From: Achromobacter aegrifaciens
Lineage (GTDB): Bacteria; Pseudomonadota; Gammaproteobacteria; Burkholderiales; Burkholderiaceae_B
Length of the DNA: 64,000 nucleotides
Reading direction: 5' to 3'
NCBI RefSeq assembly: GCF_902859735.1
Contig: NZ_CADIJY010000002.1
Span: 558,001-622,000, forward strand
This document shows, one piece after another, positions 43,703-51,105 of this stretch. Every line of letters begins with the position of its first letter. Position 1 is the stretch's first letter. The position numbers and the translations under genes were made by a program. The notes beneath the pieces were generated by a model. The model was not told the origin of the DNA. It ran no database searches and worked only from the letters and a program-made list of their open reading frames with translations.

Positions 43703-44698
43703 GTGACGTTGATCTTGCGGCAAATGTCGATCTCATTCTGCGTGGCGGCGTTGTGGGCCGCCACGGCGGCGGGCTTGCCGGCGCCGGCGCGGGCCCAGGC
43801 CGCCAATTTCCATCCCTGCAATTCCCAGCCTTCCCTGCCGATGTGCCTGCATGGCTATGGCAAGCGCATCGCAGTGCAGCGCTGGGGCGCGCAGCCCGAC
43901 CCGCTGGACCCGGACGCGGCCGTCAACGCCTCGCTGGTCACGCGCGACCCGGCCAAGGAAATCGGCAAGCTCAAATCCAGCACGATCCTGGTGCAGGACA
44001 TGGACACCTCCGAAGTCCTGTTCGCGCGTAACGAGGACGCCGTGCGGCCCATCGCCTCCATCACCAAGCTCATGGCGGCGCTGACGCTGGTCAAGGCCGG
44101 CCTGCCCATGGACGAACTCATCACCATCGACGCCAGCGACACCCGCTCCACCAGCGAGCTGCCTTCGCGCCTGACCGCCGGCACCAAGCTGAGCCGCGCC
44201 GATCTGCTGCGCCTGGCGCTGGTCCCGTCCGAGAACAGCGCCGCGCAGGCCCTGGGCCGCACCTATACCGGCGGCACCGCCGCCTTCGTCGCGGCAATGA
44301 ACGCCGAAGCCCGCGCGCTGGGCATGACCGACTCCAGCTTCGCCGAACCCAGCGGCCTGTCCAACGAAAACCAGTCTTCGGCCAAGGATCTGGTCAAGTT
44401 GCTGCAGGCGATTTCCGCGCAGCCGCTCTTGCGGCAATACACCGGCGAGACCAGCTACCAGGCCGCCGGCCAGACCTTCCGCAACACCAACATCCTGGTG
44501 GGCCGCCCGCAATGGGACATCCTCGTGTCCAAGACCGGCACCACCCGCGAAGCCGGCGATTGCCTGGTGATGGCGGTCAAGGTCGGCAAGCGCAACCTGG
44601 CCATGGTGCTGCTCAACGCGCAGGGCATTAACGGCTCGCGCTTCGGCGACGCGGTTCGCCTGCGCCGGGTGCTCGACAGCCGGTACGCCTCACGCTGA
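43703..44698 (+). CDS. pbpG: D-alanyl-D-alanine endopeptidase PbpG (PBP7/8 family)
   Basis: 331 aa exported serine peptidase S11: GTG start, signal peptide (MTLILRQMSISFCVAALWAA, cleavage near ARA-QA), then catalytic SxxK in IASITKL, SxN in VPSENSA, KTG in LVSKTGTTREAG. Cleaves DD-crosslinks in peptidoglycan. Periplasmic. A Cys-bearing spacer (HPCNSQPSLPMCLHG) follows the signal peptide and may form a disulfide. GGGGAG before the GTG supports the start. Confidence 0.93.
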   Translation: MTLILRQMSISFCVAALWAATAAGLPAPARAQAANFHPCNSQPSLPMCLHGYGKRIAVQRWGAQPDPLDPDAAVNASLVTRDPAKEIGKLKSSTILVQDMDTSEVLFARNEDAVRPIASITKLMAALTLVKAGLPMDELITIDASDTRSTSELPSRLTAGTKLSRADLLRLALVPSENSAAQALGRTYTGGTAAFVAAMNAEARALGMTDSSFAEPSGLSNENQSSAKDLVKLLQAISAQPLLRQYTGETSYQAAGQTFRNTNILVGRPQWDILVSKTGTTREAGDCLVMAVKVGKRNLAMVLLNAQGINGSRFGDAVRLRRVLDSRYASR

Positions 44699-44724
44699 TT
44701 GACGGCATCGCGCGCCAAGCCCGG

Positions 44725-44730
44725 TACAAT
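44725..44730 (+). promoter_or_regulatory. Probable -10 element (TACAAT) of the ABC-F gene
   Basis: TACAAT in the 162-base gap after pbpG; 131 bases upstream of the ABC-F start. A TTGACG lies upstream but at 20-base spacing, so the pairing is doubtful. Confidence 0.35.
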
Positions 44731-44860
44731 ACCGGCCTTTGACGCGGAACGAACGCCCGTTCCGTCCGCCCGCCGCGCCGCCTGAGCGCCCCACTTCCCC
44801 GATTATTTTTCATTGCGCCTGGCCGGCGGGAATCCTGCCGCGTCCCCTGTTGCACCATCC

Positions 44861-46492
44861 ATGATCCGCTTCCAACAAGTTTCCCTCATGCGCGGCGTCA
44901 AGCCCTTGCTCGACAAGGTCGACCTGCTGCTCAACCCCGGCGACAAGATCGGCCTGATCGGCGCCAACGGCGCCGGCAAGTCCAGCCTGTTCGGTCTCTT
45001 GCGCGGCACGCTGCACGCGGACCAGGGCGACCTGGACTATCCGGCCAGCTGGCGCATGGCCTATGTGGCGCAGGAAACGCCCGCGCTCGACCGCCCGGCC
45101 ATCGAATACGCCATCGACGGCGACGTGACGCTGCGCAAGCTGGAGGCGGAACTGGCGCAGCTGGAAGCCGAACCGGAAAGCACGGAGAACGGCCTGCGCA
45201 TGGCCGACATCTACGCCGCGCTGGCCGACGCCGACGCGTACACCGTGCATTCGCGCGCCGAACAGCTGCTGACTGGCCTGGGCTTCACGCAGGCGCAGAT
45301 GCACCTGCCGTTGACGAGCTTTTCCGGCGGCTGGCGCATGCGCCTGAACCTGGCGCAGGCGCTGATGTGCCCGTCCGACCTGCTGCTGCTGGACGAGCCC
45401 ACCAACCACCTGGATCTGGACGCCATCATCTGGCTGGAAGACTGGCTCAAGCGCTATCCGGGCACGCTCATCGTCATCTCGCATGACCGCGACTTCCTGG
45501 ACGGCGTGGTCAACGTCATCGTCCATATCGACGAGCGCAAGCTCAAGCGCTATTCGGGCAACTATTCGTCCTTCGAGCGCCAGCGCGCCGCGCAGCTGGA
45601 GCTGGCGCAAGGCCTGCTGGAAAAGCAGATGCGCCAACGCTCGCACCTGCAATCCTTCATCGACCGCTTCAAGGCCCAGGCCAGCAAGGCGCGCCAGGCG
45701 CAGAGCCGTATCAAGGCGCTGGCCCGCATGGAGGAAGTGGCGCCGCTGCGCGCGGCCGCCGAGTTCTCGTTCGAATTCCGCGAGCCCTTGCGCGCGCCCA
45801 ACCCGCTCCTGACCATGGACGCGGTCAGCGCCGGGTATCGCGTCGCGGACGAGGAAACGGAAGTCGAGTCCGACAAGATCATCGTGTCGGGCATCAATTT
45901 TTCGCTGCAGGCGGGACAGCGCATCGGCCTGTTGGGCATCAACGGCGCGGGCAAGTCCACCTTCATCAAGACCATCGCGGGCGAACTTGCAACGCTGGCC
46001 GGCGAAGCGCAGTTCAACAAGGGGCTGTCCATCGGCTACTTCGCCCAGCACCAGGTGGAGATGCTGCGCCATGACGAATCGCCGCTATGGCACATGACGA
46101 AGATCGCGCCGACCGTGCGCGAGCAGGAGCTGCGCAACTTCCTGGGCAGCTTCAACTTCAACGGCAACATGGCCACCAGCTCCATCGCGCCGTTCTCCGG
46201 CGGCGAAAAGGCGCGGCTGGCGCTGGCCCTGATCGTGTGGCAGCGTCCCAATCTGCTGCTGCTGGACGAGCCCACCAACCACCTGGACCTGGAAACCCGC
46301 GAAGCGCTGACCACCGCGCTGGCGCAGTTCGAAGGCACGCTGATGCTGGTGTCGCACGACCGCCATCTGCTGCGCGCCACCACCGATGAATTCATCATCG
46401 TGGCCGACGGCGAAGTCAGCCCGTTTGACGGCGACCTGGACGACTACAAGGACTGGCTCTACAAGACCAAGCTGGCCGCCAAGGCCGCTTGA
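44861..46492 (+). CDS. ABC-F family ATPase (YheS-like)
   Basis: 543 aa with two ABC ATPase domains and no membrane part. Domain 1: GLIGANGAGKSSL, signature SFSGGWRMRLNLA, Walker B LLLLDEPTNHLD; linker with coiled coil (RAAQLELAQGLLEKQMRQR); domain 2: GLLGINGAGKSTF, PFSGGEKARLALA, LLLLDEPTNHLDLETREALT. Closest in type to YheS, a ribosome-associated ABC-F. E. coli YheS has ~90 more C-terminal residues forming a coiled coil; here the protein ends at YKDWLYKTKLAAKAA, right after domain 2. Start at 44861 (MIRFQQVSL). Confidence 0.93.
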   Translation: MIRFQQVSLMRGVKPLLDKVDLLLNPGDKIGLIGANGAGKSSLFGLLRGTLHADQGDLDYPASWRMAYVAQETPALDRPAIEYAIDGDVTLRKLEAELAQLEAEPESTENGLRMADIYAALADADAYTVHSRAEQLLTGLGFTQAQMHLPLTSFSGGWRMRLNLAQALMCPSDLLLLDEPTNHLDLDAIIWLEDWLKRYPGTLIVISHDRDFLDGVVNVIVHIDERKLKRYSGNYSSFERQRAAQLELAQGLLEKQMRQRSHLQSFIDRFKAQASKARQAQSRIKALARMEEVAPLRAAAEFSFEFREPLRAPNPLLTMDAVSAGYRVADEETEVESDKIIVSGINFSLQAGQRIGLLGINGAGKSTFIKTIAGELATLAGEAQFNKGLSIGYFAQHQVEMLRHDESPLWHMTKIAPTVREQELRNFLGSFNFNGNMATSSIAPFSGGEKARLALALIVWQRPNLLLLDEPTNHLDLETREALTTALAQFEGTLMLVSHDRHLLRATTDEFIIVADGEVSPFDGDLDDYKDWLYKTKLAAKAA

Positions 46493-46523
46493 AGCCGGGC
46501 GCGGGCGGCCTGCCCGCGCCACC

Positions 46524-48116
46524 TCACGCCAGCGCGCTGGGATAGGGGCTGGTGTCGATGTGTTCCAGCATGCCGTAGGCCAGCCGTTCCAGCAGCCGCG
46601 CGCGGTCGGCGGCATGCGCGGGGTCTTCCCACAGGTTGCGCAGCTCGTGCGGGTCCTGATTCAGGTCATAGAGCTCGCCCCAGCGCGCGCCGTCGTAGAC
46701 CGTGACGCGAAATCCGTCGGCCAGCAGCGTCCGGCAGCGGATGCGGCTGTTGAAGCCCAGTATCACGCGCTGCCCTTCTTCCTCGATCATCAGCGCGTCG
46801 CGCACGGCAGCCTCGCTTCCTCCGATGAGGCCTGCCATGTCGCGCCCCTGGATGCCGTTATAGGGCTGCACGCCAGCGCGCGCCAGCACCGTGGGCGCGA
46901 CGTCGATGGTGCTGAGCAAGGCGTCGCTGGCCGCGCCCGCCGTTCGCGCCGCGGCGGGGTCGCGCCAGATGAACGGCACGCGGGTCAGGCCGCGGTAATG
47001 GATGGGCCCCTTCAGCATCAACTGATGGTCGCCCAGGTAATCCCCATGGTCGCTGGTGAAGATCACCACCGTATTGTCGGCCAGCCCCAGCGCGTCGAGT
47101 TCGGCCAGCACGCGGCCGATCTGGTTGTCGATGTTGGCGATCGACCCATAGTTCAGCGCCAGCGCTTCGCGCGCCTCGCGCTCGTTGCAGGAAAAGATCG
47201 CGGGCGTGTGCTTGACCGCAGTGCCCGCGTCGCGCTGCGCGCGCAGCCAGGCCACGTGCGGCGGCGGCGTACCCTGGCCGTGGAACGACGCGGGCAGCTC
47301 CATGTCCTCTGGCTTGTGCAGGTCCCAGAACCGCCCCGGCGGCGTGAAAGGATGGTGCGGATCCGGAAACGAGCATTGCAGGAAGAATGGCTGCCCGGAA
47401 GCCGCATAGCCGCGCAACGCCTCGATGCCGCGGTCGGCGATGTAGGCAGTGGGATAGAGTTCTTCTGGCACGCGCGTGCGCCAGGCCTGGCGGATGCGCG
47501 TCAGCTCGTATTCCGGCGCGGGGATGGCATGAGCCGGGCCGATCAGCGCCTCGACCTCGGGATGCTCGCGCCGCAGCCAATGCCGGTAATGGCCGTGCAC
47601 GTCGTCGCTATGATCGTCGACCAGGTCTACCTGCTCGAAGCCGTAATACGGATAGCTCAGATCGTGGTCGGGGCGTTCGAGCCACAGCTTGCGCTGCTCC
47701 TGGTCGTACCGGCCGGCGTCAGGCTCGACCGCCTCGCGCGGCAATCTGTCTTCGGCGCGCACCGGCCACGATGGAGGTATGTCCGTCATGTTCTGCAGGT
47801 GCACCTTGCCGACCAGCGACGTGCCGTAGCCGGCTTCGCGCATGGCCTCGACGAAGATGCGGCTGCGCAGCGACAGCGCGATGCCGTTGTGGCGCGCGCC
47901 GTGCGCGGACGGATAGCGGCCGGTCATCAAACTGGCGCGGTTCGGCATGCAGATGGGCGTGGCCACGTGCATGTTGTCGGCGCGCCAACCCGACTCGGCC
48001 AGACGGTCCAGGTTGGGCGTGTGGACCACGCGGTTGCCATAGGATCCCAAATGGTCGGCGCGGTGCTGGTCGGTAATGAACAGCAGGAAGTTGACGGGCT
48101 TCGCAGCGGACGTCAT
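46524..48116 (-). CDS. Type I sulfatase / arylsulfatase family hydrolase
   Basis: 530 aa alkaline-phosphatase-fold sulfatase. Metal site FITDQHRADHLGSYG; the modified Cys in the signature TPICMPNRASLMTGRYPSAH (CxPxR, needing conversion to formylglycine); FTSDHGDYLGDHQLMLKGP; ELYDLNQDPHELRNL. Probably cleaves sulfate esters (choline sulfatase-like or aryl). No signal peptide, so cytosolic. The ATG at 48116 overlaps the stop of the upstream Bug gene (ATGA), so the substrate-binding protein and sulfatase look co-expressed. No formylglycine-generating enzyme gene is in the window. Confidence 0.92.
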   Translation of the reverse strand: MTSAAKPVNFLLFITDQHRADHLGSYGNRVVHTPNLDRLAESGWRADNMHVATPICMPNRASLMTGRYPSAHGARHNGIALSLRSRIFVEAMREAGYGTSLVGKVHLQNMTDIPPSWPVRAEDRLPREAVEPDAGRYDQEQRKLWLERPDHDLSYPYYGFEQVDLVDDHSDDVHGHYRHWLRREHPEVEALIGPAHAIPAPEYELTRIRQAWRTRVPEELYPTAYIADRGIEALRGYAASGQPFFLQCSFPDPHHPFTPPGRFWDLHKPEDMELPASFHGQGTPPPHVAWLRAQRDAGTAVKHTPAIFSCNEREAREALALNYGSIANIDNQIGRVLAELDALGLADNTVVIFTSDHGDYLGDHQLMLKGPIHYRGLTRVPFIWRDPAAARTAGAASDALLSTIDVAPTVLARAGVQPYNGIQGRDMAGLIGGSEAAVRDALMIEEEGQRVILGFNSRIRCRTLLADGFRVTVYDGARWGELYDLNQDPHELRNLWEDPAHAADRARLLERLAYGMLEHIDTSPYPSALA

Positions 48117-49075
48117 TGCTTCGCTCCCGACATCTCCACGGCGGAACGCCAGGCCGGCATGTCGCGCTTGACCATGTCGCCGAAGGCATCGGGCGTCATG
48201 TAGATCGGCACCATGCCCAGCGGCTGCAAGGCCTGCGCGAATGCGTTGTCGGTCAGTACCGCCTCCAGGTCCGCGTTCAGTTTCTTCACCACTGCGGGCG
48301 GCGTGCCGGCGGGCGCGAACAGGCCGATCCACGACCGCACGGCGACTCCGGCGGCCACGTCCGAGAACAACGGCACATCGGGTAGCGCCGCATACTTTTC
48401 AGTATTGGCCACGCCCAGCACCTTGACCTTGCCGGATGCGAGGAACGGAATGGCCGGCGCGATGCCGCCTATCATCAGCGGCACGTGGCCCGCGACCAGA
48501 TCGGCCATCGCAGGCGCGGCGCCCTTATATGGCGCATGCACCACGTCCAGGCCGGCGGCGTGCTTCAACTGCTCCATTGCCAACTGGTGCACCGTGCCCA
48601 GGCCGGGCGAGCCATAGGTGTACTTGCCGGGATTGGCCTTGATCAGTTTGACGGCATCCGCCAGCGTCGACGCCGGAAACTCGGCATTGGCCAGCAGCAC
48701 CACCACGTTGTCCGCCACCAGGCCGACCGGCGCGAAATCGCGCACCGGGTCGTACGGCAGGCTGGAATACAGCGCGCTGTTGATGCCGTGCGTGTTGGTG
48801 GTGCCCATCAGCAGCGTATAGCCGTCGGGCGCGGCGCGCGCCACCATGGACGCGGCGATGTTGCCGCCCGCGCCAGGCTTGTTCTCCACTACCAGCGTGT
48901 AGCCGCGCGGCTCCAGGCGCTGCGCCAGTTGGCGCGCCAGCACGTCCACCGCGCCGCCGGGCGAGAACGGCACCACGATCTGCACCGGCCGCGCCGGGTA
49001 GGTATCCGCAGCCGCCGCCGCACCCGCAATGCCACAGGCCCAGCTCGCGGCCAGGGCCATCCAGAACTTCTTCAT
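48113..49075 (-). CDS. Bug-family (TctC) tripartite tricarboxylate transporter binding protein
   Basis: 320 aa, signal peptide MKKFWMALAASWACGIAGAA with cleavage near AAA-ADT. Bug signature YPARPVQIVVPFSPGGAVDV, LAQRLEPRGYTLVVENKPGAGGNIAASMVARAAPDG, YTYGSPGLGTVHQLAMEQL, PYKGAAPAMADLVAGHV. Periplasmic binding protein; the membrane subunits TctA/TctB are not in the window, as is common for these very numerous proteins in Alcaligenaceae. Ligand unknown, perhaps the sulfated substrate of the coupled sulfatase. GGAGACG precedes the ATG at 49075. Confidence 0.92.
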   Translation of the reverse strand: MKKFWMALAASWACGIAGAAAAADTYPARPVQIVVPFSPGGAVDVLARQLAQRLEPRGYTLVVENKPGAGGNIAASMVARAAPDGYTLLMGTTNTHGINSALYSSLPYDPVRDFAPVGLVADNVVVLLANAEFPASTLADAVKLIKANPGKYTYGSPGLGTVHQLAMEQLKHAAGLDVVHAPYKGAAPAMADLVAGHVPLMIGGIAPAIPFLASGKVKVLGVANTEKYAALPDVPLFSDVAAGVAVRSWIGLFAPAGTPPAVVKKLNADLEAVLTDNAFAQALQPLGMVPIYMTPDAFGDMVKRDMPAWRSAVEMSGAKQ

Positions 49076-49189
49076 GAATCGTCTCCATCCCGGCGTCCTT
49101 CCCGGCCCAGCCTGGGCAACGCCTGTCTTTCGTAGAGCGGCAAGTATGCCTAGCGCCCGGTGTCGGCGTGAAATGAAATAAACTGAACG

Positions 49190-49207
49190 ATTCATAACCA
49201 TTTGAAT
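49190..49207. promoter_or_regulatory. Inverted repeat ATTCA-N8-TGAAT between Bug and LysR genes
   Basis: In the 143-base divergent region, ATTCA (49190-49194) pairs with TGAAT (49203-49207) and overlaps TGAACGATTCA at 49184. Geometry fits a LysR operator; position next to the LysR start suggests autoregulation plus control of the divergent Bug/sulfatase unit. Confidence 0.45.
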
Positions 49208-49218
49208 ATGTATCGCCC

Positions 49219-50169
49219 ATGCCTGACCGCGCCGGCACCCACCTCAAGCGGCGTCATGCCGAACTGCTGGTCGCACTGGACGACGAACGCCACCTGGGCC
49301 GCGCGGCCGAACGCCTGCATATGTCCCAGCCCGCCGCCTCCAAGGCGCTGGCGCAGCTGGAGGAACAGGTGGGCTACGCGCTATTCGAGCGCGGGACCCG
49401 GGGCACCCTGCCGACAAATGCCGGAATGGTTATGATCCGCCACGCCCGGCACAGCCTGGGCGCAGCCCAGCGCGTGGCGGCCGAACTGCGGGCCGCCGAA
49501 GAACGCGGCGCCAGCCTGCTGCGCCTGGGCACCCTGCCCTCGGCCGCGCCCCATCTGGCGCCGCAACTGATCGCCCATCTGCTGGGCCTGGCGCCGCGGC
49601 TGGAAGTGAAACTGGTGGAAGGCGCGCTCGGCGAACTCATGGACAAGCTGGCGCGCGACGAGCTGGACATCGTGCTGGGCCGCCTGGGCAGCCGCCTGCT
49701 GCCCGCGGACTGCGAGGTGATCCGCCTGCACGAAGAACCTATCCTGGTGGTGGCGCGCCCCGGCCATCCGCTGGCGGCAAGCGAGGCGCTCGCGGCCGCC
49801 GAACTGGCGCGCTGGCCCTGGGTGCTGCCGCTGGAAGCCACCATGATGCGCGAGCGTCTGGACGAGGCTTTCGTGCATGCCGGCGCGCACGCACCGGTTT
49901 CGAGTATCCAGTCCAATTCGCTGCTGGCCACCCTGGCCCTGCTAGCCCAGGACGATCGCCTGGCTGCCTTGCCCCAGGCGATTGCGCGCTACTGCGAGCG
50001 CCAAGGCAGCGTGACCGTGCTGCCGCTACGGCTGGACGCCAACTTCGGCGCCATCGGCGCCGTGGTCAACCGCAACACGGCCGGCATGCCGGTGGTGCAG
50101 GCGGCGGTTGCGTGGCTGCGCGGCTTGCCGGCAGGCGCGATTCAGACCGCGCCGACCCCAGGCGCCTGA
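49219..50169 (+). CDS. LysR-family transcriptional regulator
   Basis: 316 aa. HTH in HLGRAAERLHMSQPAASKAL with AQLEEQVGYALFERGTRGTL; effector domain with LRLGTLPSAAPHLAPQLIAH and LLATLALLAQDDRLAALPQA. It resembles the GbpR/CbbR-like group. Divergent from the Bug/sulfatase unit, which it probably regulates. Its last 28 bases overlap the convergent IclR gene. Confidence 0.92.
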   Translation: MPDRAGTHLKRRHAELLVALDDERHLGRAAERLHMSQPAASKALAQLEEQVGYALFERGTRGTLPTNAGMVMIRHARHSLGAAQRVAAELRAAEERGASLLRLGTLPSAAPHLAPQLIAHLLGLAPRLEVKLVEGALGELMDKLARDELDIVLGRLGSRLLPADCEVIRLHEEPILVVARPGHPLAASEALAAAELARWPWVLPLEATMMRERLDEAFVHAGAHAPVSSIQSNSLLATLALLAQDDRLAALPQAIARYCERQGSVTVLPLRLDANFGAIGAVVNRNTAGMPVVQAAVAWLRGLPAGAIQTAPTPGA

Positions 50170-50993
50170 TATCCCAGCAGCACGCTGGCGGCTTCGGCCT
50201 CGCGCCGTACCGCCTGCGCGATCGGGCCGTCCGCCGAGGCGTCGAATCCGCCCGTCGCGCCCAGCGCAGTCAGCGCGGCGCAGGGGCGGCCGTTGTGGTC
50301 CAGGAGCGGCGCCGACACCGCGCTGATGCCCTTCAGATTGGTGTCGCGCACCGTGGCGCAGCCCTCGGCCAGCACCTGGCGGCGCAGGCGGCCGATGGGG
50401 TCGGATGCGTCCAGCAACGCCCGTATGTCGGCGGGCGCACGAGCCAGTTCGGCCTCGGCCAGTGCCCGCACCCGCGCATCGTCCTGCAAGGCCAGGAACA
50501 CCCGCCCGGTGGCGGACCACAGCATGGACAGCACCGAGCCCATGCGCACGTTGACCGTCACCGGCAGGCCCGGTTCTTCAAAGCGCACGATGGTCGGCCC
50601 CTTGTTGCCCATGACCGCGATGAAGCAGGTCACTTCCAGGCCTTCGCGCAGGCGCACCAGGCTGGGCTCGGCCAGGCGGATGGGATCGGCCTGGCGCAGC
50701 GCGGCCAGGCCCAGCAGCATCGCTTCCAGTCCCAGGTAGTACTGTTGAGTGGCGGCATCCTGCGCCACCAGGCCCTCTTCCATCAGGCTGACCAGGTAGC
50801 GGTGCACTTTGGCGGGGCTTTCGTCCACCTGCGCGGCCAGCAGCGTGAGGCTGGCACGGCCGCCCAGCCGGCCCAACCCCTTCAGCACCGCCATGCCGGT
50901 TTCAGCGGCCTGCACGCGCTGGCGCCGTTCGCGCGGCCGGGGCGCGTCGGTAGTCTGGGTGGGGACGGACGAAGGTTCGGGAGTCTGGGTCAT
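50142..50993 (-). CDS. IclR-family transcriptional regulator
   Basis: 283 aa. N-terminal winged HTH (ASLTLLAAQVDESPAKVHRY, LVSLMEEGLVAQD) and C-terminal IclR effector domain (YYLGLEAMLLGLAALRQADP, VRMGSVLSMLWSATGRVFLA, GISAVSAPLLDHNGRPCAAL). The ATG at 50993 is preferred; the frame runs further to 51065, into the operator. Divergent from the P450 gene whose promoter carries two direct repeats; likely its repressor or activator. Overlaps the LysR gene 3' end by 28 bases. Confidence 0.92.
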   Translation of the reverse strand: MTQTPEPSSVPTQTTDAPRPRERRQRVQAAETGMAVLKGLGRLGGRASLTLLAAQVDESPAKVHRYLVSLMEEGLVAQDAATQQYYLGLEAMLLGLAALRQADPIRLAEPSLVRLREGLEVTCFIAVMGNKGPTIVRFEEPGLPVTVNVRMGSVLSMLWSATGRVFLALQDDARVRALAEAELARAPADIRALLDASDPIGRLRRQVLAEGCATVRDTNLKGISAVSAPLLDHNGRPCAALTALGATGGFDASADGPIAQAVRREAEAASVLLGYQAPGVGAV

Positions 50994-51049
50994 GGACGCG
51001 GGTTGGGGGCTGCCAGGCGGCTGCGGATGCAGCCCGGAGATTACCCCAA

Positions 51050-51086
51050 TTGAATAATTACGCAATGCGTATATGATTTACGCAAT
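51050..51086 (+). promoter_or_regulatory. P450 promoter with two TTACGCAAT direct repeats
   Basis: TTGAAT (51050-51055) and TATGAT (51072-51077) form a -35/-10 pair with 16-base spacing. TTACGCAAT occurs at 51058-51066, inside the spacer, and again at 51078-51086, across the start region: two direct repeats exactly 20 bases apart. A regulator bound there would block polymerase, as for IclR-type repression. Confidence 0.65.
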
Positions 51087-51105
51087 TGTAATCCGGAGCG
51101 ACAAC

